From the NCBI GenBank assembly GCA_018136815.1, contig CM030931.1, positions 9,931,072 through 9,995,071 on the forward strand: 64,000 bases of DNA, written 5' to 3'. Numbering within the stretch: position 1 is the stretch's first letter; every line of letters starts with the position of its first letter. The translations under genes were made by a program, and so were the position numbers. Below, piece by piece: positions 10,125 to 20,464 of the stretch. Source of the DNA: Isochrysis galbana (Eukaryota > Haptophyta > Isochrysidales > Isochrysidaceae). Below the pieces are notes generated by a model that worked only from the letters and a program-made list of their open reading frames with translations, searched no databases and was not told the origin of the DNA.

Positions 10125-12461
10125 ATGGCCGAGGCGCCTAAGCAACTCAAACAGCTCAAACTACCATTCGGTGTGCAAACCTTCTCCTCGCACGCTACCA
10201 AGCGCCCGCGCACAGAACGGCCCGCCGAGAATTCGGAGCCAAGCGTTGAGGCTGCTCAACAGAACACTATCGCCATCTGCGCAGCGAAGCCAGCCAAGAG
10301 CGAGGACGCCACACGGAGTGTGACCAGCAAGCAAGCTAAGGCGCTTCGGCGCGTGAAGGATCCGCCGCCAGCTCTCGAACGCCGGTCAAGGCCCGTTCAA
10401 GACGCTTCTCCCTCAGCATGCATAGAGGATGTTGCTTTGCTGTTGCCAAGTGCACTTTGCAGCGAGGTCACCAAGAAGCCATCGCATCAATCGTTGGCTT
10501 CAAACCAGAATCCCATCTTGCAAGGTTGTACAGATCATCTACCCCCACCTGCAGCTGAAGAGCGCGCCCAGCTCTTGTCGCCGAAAGTCTCTTCATGCCC
10601 TGGGAGCACTCAAAGTGTCAATCAACATAAGGCCAACGAATTTGGTGCTTATGCGAGTGTTGGATGCAAGACTTGCCAGCATGGATCCAGGTCCTGCCAA
10701 TCGACAACTTCCAGCGCGCTACCAGCTGTTGAGCTTGTGGGCGGACCGCTGCGGGCGTCGGACCATGGATCGTCCACAACGCTGGAATGTGATGGCATTC
10801 CACCCAGTGAGCAAGAGATCTCCAACCCTGCTTGTATACCAGAGCAGTCAGCCTTTGAGGCCAAGCTCAAATCTGCTAGTCCAAATGTCGGTAGAGCCAA
10901 TGATTCAGGAGTAGACGCATCCAAGATGTGCGAAGCAAAGGAATTTGCTGCGATGGAGCTTGGAGATCCTGTTGTCTCTACGGGGGCTGGACAAGGTGGC
11001 ATGATGGAGGCCACATCTGATGTGAAGTTAGGTCGTTTTGTTGAGCTTAGTGAGTATGAGCGCGAGAGACTGCGCAACATTGCCGAGAATCAGGCAGCCC
11101 TGGTGGCGCTTGGGCTCGCTGATTCGCTGATGTCCATCACGCCAAAGCCGTCGGCAAAGACGCGCAAACAAGCTGCTGTAGCACCAGTCCCACCCCCACG
11201 GAGCAATCGTGTCTTGCGCAGTCGCAACAGAGCTGAAGCCCCCCCCGTGGATGCCGAAGTAGCAGCCCATGCTGTGCAAGAGGAGGAAGACCCGGCAGAT
11301 GAGGGCCCGTCTATTGATTATTCGAAAGTGCTGCGGTACCTCTGCACACTTGGTCCGGACAACGCTGTCAATGTAATTGATAGGAAGGTAAAGGAGACAG
11401 GTACAAAAGCTATTGATGGTTTGGTCACGTGGAGGCGTTCGACCGAGGAGCTGCTCTGTCCGAAGGAACTGACAAAGGTGTACTCATTCGCGTCAAGGCC
11501 TGCTGCGTCTGGGCGCCCGTTGCTAGCAGCTGGTGGCCACGCCGGGTGGACAAGCATCTGGCCTCTGGCATCATTTGGACACAATGAGGAATCAACAACA
11601 CCATTAGAACCGCTTCTTGTGTTCCAAGCGCACAACTCATGGCTCGGTGAACTGCAATTCCTACATGGTGCATCGCGAGGCTCGAATGGCGTGAAGCTTC
11701 TGACCTCCGCGAACGATGGCTGCGTGCGACTATGGGACCTCGAGCACTATTCTGCACGTGGCCCAAATCAAGTACTCAATCACGAGGCGCATACTAGGAC
11801 TACTGGGGGCATCTTTGCGATGCACGAGGTTGGGCTACAAGTACTCACTGCTTCCAAAGACCACACCGTCGCGTTGTCAAGTATTCGTGATAACGGGTCT
11901 GCCGAAGTTGTGTCTAGATTTGAGACTATTCATCGTGGTGCTGTGCGGTCCGTGCGTTGGGGTGGCGAGCATGTTTTCGCATCCGGTGCGACAACAGGGG
12001 ACATAGTACTGAGTGACGTGCGAGCTCCCGCGGAGACGCCGTCAACAGAGTTGCGGCGCGCTCACGGCTCGGCTGTCAACACACTCTCGTTCTGTGAGGC
12101 ATCGGAACATGTCATGCTCTCGTCGTCGTGCGACTCGTCAATGCTCCTCCACGACATCCGAAAGCTTGGCGCTCCGTTCGCTGCTTTAGTAGGGCACACA
12201 GAGCTCCCACGCCAGAAGGCCATCAATCAGCCGACCTTCTGCGATGGCGGCCGATTCGTTGCAAGCGTCGGCGAGGCGTCTCCACACCTCTCCCTTTTCT
12301 GCGCGCGGACCGGTGAGCTGCTGTCTCAAGGTGAGCTGGGTGATCACATTCTGAACAAGAAGGGCTCTTGTTTGCATGCATTCCGTCACATCGGTGACGA
12401 GGCGCTAGTCCTCGCCAACGGTAACGTCCTCCTAACTTTCCTTCCCGAAAGAACGTTGTGA
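10125..12461 (+). CDS. CMR1/WDR76-like WD40 DNA-damage protein
   Basis: Intronless, 778 residues from the ATG at 10125 (an in-frame ATG at 10068 adds 19). The first ~320 residues are disordered, serine- and lysine-rich. Then comes SEYERERLRNIAENQAALVALGL, the signature segment that precedes the propeller in CMR1/WDR76 proteins, and a basic linker (SNRVLRSRNR). The C-terminal half carries WD40 blades: GHAGWTSIWPL, LLTSANDGCVRLWDLE, VLTASKDHTVALSSI, SGATTGDIVLSDVR and LSSSCDSSMLLHDIR. Family members bind chromatin and damaged DNA and, as WDR76, act with ubiquitin ligases in the nucleus. Family assignment rests on the pre-propeller motif plus the blade order. Confidence 0.75.
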   Translation: MAEAPKQLKQLKLPFGVQTFSSHATKRPRTERPAENSEPSVEAAQQNTIAICAAKPAKSEDATRSVTSKQAKALRRVKDPPPALERRSRPVQDASPSACIEDVALLLPSALCSEVTKKPSHQSLASNQNPILQGCTDHLPPPAAEERAQLLSPKVSSCPGSTQSVNQHKANEFGAYASVGCKTCQHGSRSCQSTTSSALPAVELVGGPLRASDHGSSTTLECDGIPPSEQEISNPACIPEQSAFEAKLKSASPNVGRANDSGVDASKMCEAKEFAAMELGDPVVSTGAGQGGMMEATSDVKLGRFVELSEYERERLRNIAENQAALVALGLADSLMSITPKPSAKTRKQAAVAPVPPPRSNRVLRSRNRAEAPPVDAEVAAHAVQEEEDPADEGPSIDYSKVLRYLCTLGPDNAVNVIDRKVKETGTKAIDGLVTWRRSTEELLCPKELTKVYSFASRPAASGRPLLAAGGHAGWTSIWPLASFGHNEESTTPLEPLLVFQAHNSWLGELQFLHGASRGSNGVKLLTSANDGCVRLWDLEHYSARGPNQVLNHEAHTRTTGGIFAMHEVGLQVLTASKDHTVALSSIRDNGSAEVVSRFETIHRGAVRSVRWGGEHVFASGATTGDIVLSDVRAPAETPSTELRRAHGSAVNTLSFCEASEHVMLSSSCDSSMLLHDIRKLGAPFAALVGHTELPRQKAINQPTFCDGGRFVASVGEASPHLSLFCARTGELLSQGELGDHILNKKGSCLHAFRHIGDEALVLANGNVLLTFLPERTL

Positions 12462-13127
12462 GCTTTCGTGTCGCACATCGACGTGTACTTCGATAGGCTA
12501 TGTCGCGCCAATTCTGTTTGCCATGATGCTTGATGTTGCCGGCTTAGGATGGAGGCTTGCATGCAGCCCCGCTAGCGTCGTGGTGGTGGTGGGTTCAGTG
12601 TTGTACGCAACGTCGCAGGCTCTCCCATGCGTGTGCATGTGGGACAACCTACTTTTATAAGTGGGGTCAATGGGGGCCTCGCGCCCCCCTCACTCCATAG
12701 CGGACACCACGTACAATCAACCTCAGCCCCTGCCCTCTGGCAGGGGTTGGGCAGTCATCATTCTGGCCCAGACCCCCAGTGGGCGCGGGCTGCGATTCGC
12801 ACTCCTACGCCGATGTTGGGCCTGCCCTCGAGCTGACTCCCCCCCCATCTTTGGTCGCCAGGCATATAGGGGCCTCTGGGCTGCTCCACTGGCCAGCTTG
12901 GCAAGCGTGGAAGAGGCAGGGGGGGCAAGGGGCTGAGCCCCAGTCTCCACTGCCCTTGAGCTGCCCTTGCCAGTTGCTGGCTGGCCCTCTGGGAGCCCCC
13001 AAAAGACCTCTGAGAGCAGGCCCTGGGAGAGAGTAGAGAGAGGGAGAGGGGGGATTTTGCACACACACACCCCATGGAGTGCGACGAGAAATGGGCCCCG
13101 TTTGCGTCGGAGAGCTAGAGGGACCAA
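12462..13127. other. Intergenic GC-rich block with GCCAG motifs
   Basis: No gene recognised. From about 12700 to 13020 the sequence is dense in GCCAG / CTGGC in both orientations (for example CCCCTGCCCTCTGGCAGGGG, a hairpin), a pattern also seen at 6900-7110. It may be a degraded element, but I find no convincing terminal repeats or target duplication. Confidence 0.4.
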
Positions 13128-13430
13128 CTACACAGGATCCACCCGGATGGTCATGTCAATCGGGCAGGCCACGCGCCAAAACCTCGTCGAAATCAACCAT
13201 CCGCGGATCGTGGAGCCCATTGAATATTGAGCAGTCGCCGAGGGAGGCCCGGAGAGCCCAACTTCGAACCGGTGCCGAGCAAGCGCGTTGTGTGCCCGTT
13301 TGCTCGACGATCCATCCGGATGGGAGGTCCCACCAGACACTAAATACACAGGATCCACCCGGATGGTCACGCCAATCGGGCAGGCCGCGCGCCGAAGCCT
13401 CGTCGAACAAAATCACCCATCCGCGGCAGT
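13128..13430 (-). repeat. Satellite superfamily, 216-bp unit, about 1.4 copies
   Basis: CACAGGATCCACCCGGATGG occurs at 13131 and 13347 (216 bp apart). Read on the minus strand it carries the boxes GGTTGATTTCGACGA, TTCGAAGTTGGGCTCTC and GGATGGATCGTCGA, which match the array at 33.5-33.8 kb and, more distantly, the 204-bp units at 3.4 and 62 kb. No flanking terminal repeat was found for this copy. Confidence 0.7.
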
Positions 13431-13479
13431 AGTAAGGGCCGTTCTTCTTTTTTCTTTTTTGATGAGAGGTTCCTCTCCC

Positions 13480-13735
13480 CCCGCGGTGCTTTTCCCTGGT
13501 GAGTCGCCCGACGCAGATCGGTCCGCCTCACTGGGTTTTCCCCCATTGTAACTTGTGGGGAGCCGAGGGTCTGCGGTCTGCGAGGGGGGAGAGCTTTGAA
13601 GGGGTGCATAGGTATAGTTGCATTTATATCTGTGGCATCAGCACACGTCAAGGCGTACGGGCAGGTGCAATGAAGGGGGTGGTGCGATAGTACCGGGCTA
13701 GTGGGAGCAGCAGTGGTACTAACGCTCAGTTATTT
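13480..13735 (+). repeat. Dispersed repeat, copy 1 of 2
   Basis: Shares an ordered series of blocks with 58650-58895: GGTGCTTTTCCCTGGT, ACTGGGTTTTC, CTTGTGGGGAGC, TGCGAGGGGGGAG and finally GGTACTAACGCTCA. Spacing differs slightly. Non-coding, nature unknown. Confidence 0.6.
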
Positions 13736-14001
13736 TATTATTAGTAGTAGGCGATAATAGCTGGCCACTACTAGGTGTTTTAGCCCTGAATCTTCAGATG
13801 CAAATGTTTTTTGTCCGTTTGTCATCGGGTTTTCGTTTTGGCGATCAGCTATAAGAAGCTAAGAATATCTTCTTGATTCTTGAGAGTGAGAGTACGGGAA
13901 TGCATATATCCAATGTGTTTTTGCGTCACTGGAAACAAGAGCTACCCTGTCTAGTGTCGACGTAAATAGCGCATGCCTCCTCGACATACTTTCCTCTCGC
14001 T

Positions 14002-15903
14002 TCAAATACGACACACATAGCTGTCCGCATGTGTCAAGCAACGGACCCACCTGTGAGGATTGTACGATTTGTTTCGCTCCACAATTTTCAGGTGTTGCAC
14101 CTGCAGTCTGGATACATTGTACATCGGAATCTCAAAGTTCATAGAAATAGGCCCCATCTCCTTCCGGGGATTGGAACCCGTGCCCACGACGAATTTGCAA
14201 GAAATTGTATGCGATGTCGCTCCCATGAACTTTCGGATCGTCCATGTAACCGTCTTGGTCGAGTCGTCGTAAGTCGATGTTTGGCCTTTGGCCCCTGGCT
14301 CAAGCTCAATCGACGCGCCAGTCGATGACTTCGGTACCGTGAAGTGTACCTTGACGTTGGCACCGTGATATTTGTCTGGAAATGCCGCATCCACCTAAGA
14401 TTACAAGACGGGAATCCCATGAGCTGCTCAGTGTTAGGGATGTGGTTGTATTCGCAAAAGGGGGTTTCGCAAATGAGCAGCGCTCATCGTTGGGCACCTA
14501 CCTGCAGCCGCAGCTCCTGCTTGTATTCGGTGACCGCTGTCAATATGGGAGTGAGACGAAATGGAATCTGGCTCTCTGACCGCAGAGAGCCTATGTGGAA
14601 GTTCATGAGGACGAATTCGCCATGAGGCGGCTCAAGAACAAGCATTCGTTCGGCATCGAATTTGTCTAACTGCACACACTCATGGAAATTGACGTTGTCT
14701 AGTTCCACCATTCCATACCCGCCTTTGCCAGCGGATGCGATGGCAAGGTCGTCGTTGAGAGCAAGGTGCAACTCTGGAGAGCCTGACAAATAGCTCTTCA
14801 TCTGAATGGAGCCGTCTATCGAAAATGTTCGAACCTGGATTGACAAGAGATTTAAAGGCAAATTATGATTAGGGTGAACCTGCGGATGTCCGTCGATTTA
14901 TCCCAATTTCCATGAAATATTGTACCCATCACAAGCTTGGATGTCAGACAAGGTTTTCCACTGCCATGGGCCACAGATGGACAAATCGTATTCTGGTTCA
15001 CCTGTCCCATGGCGTTAAAGGTAGCCGAGATGCGGTCTATCACATCCACAAATATTTCGTTCTTCTCGCCGCGCCGGTCATCACGCAGCGCGATGGGCTT
15101 ATGAACCGCCTTGGAGGACATTGTTTTCGGTGCAGATTTAAGAGCATTCGACAGGATACGCGAGGTCGTGTTGCCGAGACTTGAGACAGGCGCCGGTTCA
15201 TTGAAGACGAAAGCCTGAGATTCGGCGAGAGGTTCGTGAGACGGCTTCGTATTTCCCGCCAAATGCCGAGAGGAGAATAGTGCGCGCTTACTTGCAGTTC
15301 AGCCGTCGATGCCGACTGGGGATATCCAAAGTCCATGATCTCGTCGACAAGCTCATATATCAAGGTGAAATTTTTCCGGAGGGACTCCTCATTGAGGACG
15401 CCAATGTAATCTTTGCAGACCTGTGGCAAGCAGGGGAAAGAACTGCCGGTGTATGACGGTACTAAAGCGCCGGCACGCTGACCCCGTGGTCACGCACACA
15501 CGTACTCCGCATCTCGCTCGATCATCGCCTGTGCTCTCTGTGTGGCACCAGAAACAATCATCCTGCAATAGCCTGCTCTGTAACAGGGGGGCTCTATACT
15601 GCACGGATCCCTGCGCTCGCTCGGCCAATGGGGCGGCGAGCACACCTTAGTCAGCTGTGTCAAGAGCTCGATCACATACGCCGGAGGCACGTTGTGCAGC
15701 GTGGTCGCCAAGAAGAAGAGCCCATTCTTGCGAACACTCATGTAGTTGACGCCATCCACATTGAAGATTGGGGCGTCGCCTTCCGACTTCTCCACGAGTT
15801 TGCGCAGGAAGATCTCGGCTGAGTCCTTGGACACGTCCCCGCGGTAGTCCTTGTTCACGATTGTGTGCCCGTTCGGCGCCAGGATGAAGAGCTGCGAGAT
15901 CAT
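14002..15903 (-). CDS. AP4M1: AP-4 adaptor complex mu subunit
   Basis: Medium subunit of AP-4, which selects tyrosine-motif cargo at the trans-Golgi network. Five exons, all in phase 0: 15903-15646, 15420-15292, 15214-15002, 14834-14502 and 14394-14002, giving 441 residues (family about 450). Introns are 225, 77, 167 and 107 nt, all GT-AG. The N-terminal longin-like domain opens MISQLFILAPNGHTIVNKDYRGD and includes IFNVDGVNYMSVRKNGLFF. VCKDYIGVLNEESLRKNF and DEIMDFGYPQ follow, then FVFNEPAP, diagnostic of AP-4 rather than AP-1/2/3. The mu-homology domain runs from FVDVIDRIS to a closing WVRCLTHADSYVCRI, matching the usual WVRYxTxSxSYVxR end. It looks complete. Confidence 0.93.
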
Positions 15904-16634
15904 GGCCTCACGAGGGACGGGCGCCGCGCGGGACTGCGGGGCGCCGCGCCGAGAAAGAAGACCCGAGACAGGAAGGAAAAGAACAATTCGACCAGTTAAA
16001 GCTAGTAGTACTTACATATCCAGTTTTAAAGCTAGCATTTCAGCTACCCCTCGTTGCCAAAAGTTTGACGTTCTATTTTTGGGAAGTGCCGGCAGGACTC
16101 CCGCTTTCATCGGGCTGATCCGACACATCTGGCCTAGCCACTATGCGGGCTGCCACAGGGCTCCCACAGGTGAGACAGAACCGCAGGCACACTGCCCTGC
16201 CAGCGTTGCTCCGTCGCGCACGCGTCGTTCTCACACGACACACGACCGTCGCAGCACGTGGAGCGGCCCAAAACGGCTGTACAAAAGTCTGACAATAGCG
16301 CGAGGCGAGAGGAGTAGGGGCTCTGGTGGACCGGGAGGGAGAGGGAGTCGCGAGGCCATGGTGGCACATTATCTTGGACCACTGCCAGACCACTGCCGTG
16401 GCCGGTGAGCAGTTCTCGACGCCCTCGCCCACCGCCCACCATCCCTCTGCTGAGCTGCCTCTGTTCCTTCGTCTCCCACTCACTCACTGTAGGGAGCGCT
16501 CATACACTTCACGAGATGGCGCGACATGTATGTAGCGCGGGGCGCTCGCCGCCGGTGTACATCTGCTCTCAGTATCAGGTGCGTGCCCGCTGTCCGCTGT
16601 GCCGATTAATGTGGGACAAACTTTATGGTTGGCA
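15904..16634. other. Intergenic, no gene recognised
   Basis: Upstream region of the AP-4 mu gene and downstream of the pogo-like relic. Short frames on both strands show no family resemblance. It includes sparse CACA/TGTG tracts only. Confidence 0.4.
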
Positions 16635-18315
16635 TCATATCAACACTCCACACAACCTCTCACTCCACGAAAGCGCAATCGCGCATTCCTCACCCATCAC
16701 AGCCCGCGAGGGACACAACAGCATGAGTCCAGCAACACTGCACACGTGCCGCCGGCTGCACATCGCGTACTTCTTTGACCTGCGGGCCTCCTCCGCACGC
16801 GATGTCCCCTCGTCAATCGCAATGCCGTGCGCACGCCACCACGGGTAGATACGCTGGAAGAAGGTGTGGCACAAGTCGACCTGCGAGTTGAGGCGGTTGA
16901 GCTCAGGGGTGTTCAGGAGGATGCAGCCCTTGCCGTACTTGCGAGACTTGTTGCACCTATGGCGCTCGCCGAGCATCGTGCGGACTTTAACAGAAATCTG
17001 GTGGCGGTTCTGCGGGTCATGTGCATCTGCGCGGGTCAGTATCCAATGTGCAAGCTTTGTGCGCTCGGCATTCGTGAGAAGCTACTGGTTCGCATCCCGG
17101 ACCACTTCTTGGCTTGAGGAGTGCCGCTGCAGCTCCCTAGGGCTAGGCAGGAATATCAACATATCGTAAAACATATTTGGTTACGATTTCGCGAAATAAA
17201 TATGTCGACATATTTGCTACATATTTGGGCGGGCAGGGGCGGATGGCTCCTACATATATTTGGGCGGGGCGGGGCGGGGGCGGTAGGGCGGGGCGGGGAG
17301 GCGCGAGCGCGCGCAGACGCGCAAGGGCAGGGGTGCAGGGGCGTGGGGTGGAGAGAGTACGAGAGAGGAGACAAGAACGAGGAGAACGAGTGAGGCAGAG
17401 CGATGCCAAGTGTTGGAGGCGAGGCGAGGCTGGCCAGCTTGCCCCCTGTTGCTTGCTCCCCTTACTCCTCACTGCCCCTACCCCTACGGCCGCTCGGGCC
17501 CGCCCGCGCGCGCGGCCGCGTGGTTCTGCGTCGCCGGCACCATCGCCTAGAACGCCGCGGCGAGCATCTTGCTCACGAGCTCGTCGCCGTCCGCCCGCTC
17601 TCTAATCCGGTTGGAGTCGATGCTTCTTCTTCTTGAGGGGGGAGGGGGGTATGTATAGCGTATAGCGGGTAAGGGGGTGAGAGAGTGGGGTTTAGGCGAT
17701 GGCGAGAAGGAGCACCGTGAGTGCGATGGGATCCGCGTAGCTAGCAGTATGGTCTATGTATAGTAGCCTGAATGAACCTTCAAGAATTTTTTTTCAGTCC
17801 CTCGTCGAAGCAGCGCGCGCACGCCCTCCCCGAATCCAGAGACTCCGCACTCCGCTTTGGGGGAACTGCGGAGGGGGACAAAAGGACGGGTAGTAGGGAG
17901 TAGCATCGCGCCGTACAAGTAGCTGAAATTTTGAAAAGATTTTTTTCTAATGCCGCCGCGCGTACGCGCGTACACGCACAGCTCGTACAGCGGCGACATA
18001 TCTGCATATTTACGACATATTTGGGCTAGCGCCTCACATATAAACGGCATATTTTTGCAACATATTTGGGCACTTTTTTCTACATATTCCTGCCTACCCC
18101 TACAGCTCCCCCGCAACCCGAGAGCGCGTTGCATGGGGGAACAACCCCGTTGCCAGCGCGGCTTTGACGCCAACGTCGTTCGCGCGGCAGTACTCTGCCG
18201 CTTTCCTGACGTCCTCGACGGTCGCGGCGCGCTCAATCGCTCGGGCATCGCGGGCCTGGACGGTGTAGTGGCCAGGGGCGGGCACAGGCTTGGTGGCAGG
18301 CTTCCTTGGGGCCAT
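16635..18315 (-). pseudogene. pogo/CENP-B-like transposase relic, split by a MITE
   Basis: Reading right to left from MAPRKPATKPVP (ATG at 18315), the frame shows a helix-turn-helix region (ATVEDVRKAAEYCRANDVGVKAALATG...) up to 18103. There a 965-bp MITE is inserted. Past it the same frame resumes at 17137 (QRHSSSQEVVRDANQ), meets one TAG, then continues LLTNAERTKLAHWILTRAD, NRHQISVKVRTML and FFQRIYPWWRAHGIAIDEGT down to about 16700. The layout of an HTH, then a second DNA-binding helix bundle of the LTxxExxxLxxWI type, then W...FF..YP, resembles the N-terminal half of pogo/Tigger/CENP-B transposases. No DDE catalytic region is seen. Confidence 0.5.
17138..18102. mobile_element. hAT MITE, 965 bp, 8-bp target duplication
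   Basis: The left end TAGGGCTAGGCAGGAATAT (17138) pairs with the right end, whose reverse complement is TAGGGGTAGGCAGGAATAT (18102). CAGCTCCC flanks both sides (17130-17137 and 18103-18110), a perfect 8-bp duplication. Both ends carry repeated CATATTTGGGC or CATATTTG motifs in both orientations, typical hAT subterminal sites. The middle is GC-rich and non-coding. It is inserted in the pogo-like relic, so it is younger than that element. A relative with a TAGGGGTAAGCA end lies at 52280. Confidence 0.85.
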
Positions 18316-18381
18316 GGGGAGATGGGGAGCTAGGGGGGGACAGGGGCACGCCCGCGAAGCGGGCACGTGCACGAAGCGCAA

Positions 18382-19154
18382 GCCTCTAGTAGAATCTTCA
18401 GATTTTTTATGCTAGTAGCTTAGCGGACGCCTTTAAGAATGTTTTGGTAAACCTCCCAAAAACCTCACTTAGCACTTAGTAAGGAGTGTGCGAGGGCGAG
18501 GGCCATCTCGGCTGACTGAAGCCTTCCCCTAGGAATACTCGAGAAAAAGATACAGAGGGAGGAGCCATGTGCCATTTCGCAAATCTCACGCGCTCGCTCT
18601 GCAGCGCTGGAGGTGAATCGCAAACACAAGCATCACAAACAAGAAACGGAATCGGCTCACGGATGACCACAAGCCCGCGCACTAGACAAGCCACACGCAC
18701 CCCTGTCTGTGAAAGCTGGCGGGATAAGGGAGTACAGGATGAGCAAGCCTGCTCTTCTTGCCAGCTGGGGCCGAGCACTTCCTCCGCAAAGCAAACGCAG
18801 TCATAGCCAATGGACGAGCAGGCCGTCTGTGCGGCTATAGAGATGTCGTCGAAACTACTGGTGCTTGCATGTGTGCTCTATGTTAGACAGTACAAAGATA
18901 CACAGGCGCGCGCCCCTAGCCTTGAGGGCCAGCATTCGTCAAAGGACAGCAACCGTACACCACATCGTGTACAACAGCTCCGATATGTGCTGAACGGAGT
19001 GGCGCCTGCATCAGCGCCTGGGGCGTTCATACGTGGAGGACTGACGCAATCCAAGTGTGCGTGCGCTCTGAAATGGGACAAAGGAAGATGACGCATTGCA
19101 AGGTCGGACTCAGCGCTGCAATCCTGTGAATGACAGGAATACTACGAGAACGCC
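18382..19154. other. Intergenic, nothing recognised
   Basis: No family-level coding match and no clear repeat structure. It separates the pogo-like relic from the 3' end of the SET gene, and small open frames on the plus strand look random. Confidence 0.4.
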
Positions 19155-19859
19155 TCAACTAGACTTCTCCCAGTCATGGAGTGATTCCAACAAGGCATTC
19201 TCCATCTTTGTAAAACTTTCGCAATCCTCAGTCGGCCCCATGGCCGAACCTGCTGCATGTAGTTCATGGTCTGATGATGAACTGGGTTGCTTGTACCATG
19301 GCGACGGAGGCAACGGGGTGTCAACTCGCTCATTGTGAGCAGTGGCGACGCCATCCAACTCCTCCACCCAAAAGTCGGGGCCGTAATCGAAGCAGAGCTC
19401 ATCGTGGACAGATATTGGACGCAACGCAACAAACCAAATGCGCGGCTTGCCACCAATGCCCTTCGGAAGCACTTTGAGCGCCAGATTGGGACGAGGGTCG
19501 TGATTGATATACCTACACCAGCTGGATACGTCCGGGTCCTCGGCGTCGACAAAGAGGTCATCAGTCACGCGCACGACATACTCACCGGTCATCGTGACTC
19601 CGCGCGACTCGCGGGACGCCTTCCACTCGTCATCCTCCTCCGACCATCCCTTGCGCGATCCGCCGTACCTCGCCTCATGCCTCGCAGCGGAGATCATCTC
19701 ACCCGTGTAGTCTCCGACCGTCTCACGCGCGGCAAAGCGGCGCGTGGCAAAGGCACCAAGCCCCTTGCCAGGGGACTCGGAGATCCTGACGCCATGGTCG
19801 CCCTGTGCCAGATCGGGCGTAAGACGCAGCGCGAGCGAGAGTAGCGAGAGGGCGAGCAT
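19155..19859 (-). CDS. SET-domain protein
   Basis: Intronless, 234 residues from the ATG at 19859. A SET domain, the fold of protein lysine methyltransferases, is recognisable from its ordered motifs: GVRISESPGKGLGAFATRRF and GDYTGE (strand 1), then a 45-residue insert, EYVVRV, CRYINHDPRPNLAL (the RxxNH substrate-channel motif, with D for the usual S/C) and ISVHDELCFDYG (ELxFDYG, catalytic tyrosine). There is no pre-SET or post-SET cysteine cluster and the tail is acidic and serine-rich. The first ~20 residues, MLALSLLSLALRLTPDLAQG, look like a signal or transit peptide, so the protein may not be nuclear. The frame stays open upstream through purine-run low complexity, which I do not count. 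Confidence 0.75.
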   Translation of the reverse strand: MLALSLLSLALRLTPDLAQGDHGVRISESPGKGLGAFATRRFAARETVGDYTGEMISAARHEARYGGSRKGWSEEDDEWKASRESRGVTMTGEYVVRVTDDLFVDAEDPDVSSWCRYINHDPRPNLALKVLPKGIGGKPRIWFVALRPISVHDELCFDYGPDFWVEELDGVATAHNERVDTPLPPSPWYKQPSSSSDHELHAAGSAMGPTEDCESFTKMENALLESLHDWEKSS

Positions 19860-19879
19860 GCCCCGCCGGCGACTCTCTC

Positions 19880-20464
19880 CCTGCCTCCCCCCCCCCCCTC
19901 CCCCCCTCTCGCCCTCCCTCCTTCCCTCCCCTCCCTCTTTCCCTCCCTCCCTCCTCTCTCCCCACCCCTCTCTCCCTCCCTCCCCTTCAAGTAAGTACAC
20001 TACGCTCGGCGGCCGGAAAAAAGGGGCGAGGACGAACGCAGGCTCTCTCTCTCTTCTCTCCTCTCTTCTCTTCTCTCTCTCTTCTCTCGCACCTCTCCTC
20101 TGTTTTCTCTCCTCTCCTTTCTCCCCTCCCCTTCCTCTTCTCTTCCCTCTTTCTTCCTTTCCCTCTTCTCTCTTCCACCCTCACTCTTCCATCTCTTCGC
20201 TCTCTTTTTCTCCCTCTCTTCCCTCTCTTCCCTCTGTCTCCTCTCTCCTCTCTCCTCTCGCTCTTCCCTCTTCCCCCTCACTCTTTTGTATCTTTTTCTC
20301 CCTCTCTTACGTCTCTTCCGTCTCTCTCCTCTCTCCTCTCTCCTCTCTTCTCTCGCTCTTCTCCCCCTTTCTTCCGTCCCTCTTCTCCCTACTTCCTCTT
20401 CCCTCTCTTCCCTCTCTTCTTCTCCCTCTCTTCTCTCTCTTCCCTCTCTTCCCTCTCTTCCGTC
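19880..20464 (+). repeat. Homopyrimidine tract upstream of SET gene
   Basis: About 580 bases of almost pure C/T on the plus strand, without regular periodicity (CCCTCC, CTCTTC and similar). It merges into the 15-bp minisatellite to its right. The SET gene reads away from it, so on the SET coding strand it is homopurine. Confidence 0.85.

Noticed and set aside
14139-14180. tRNA T-arm-like GGGTTCCAATCC on the minus strand
   Set aside because: It lies inside the AP-4 mu coding sequence and no acceptor stem or anticodon arm can be drawn around it.
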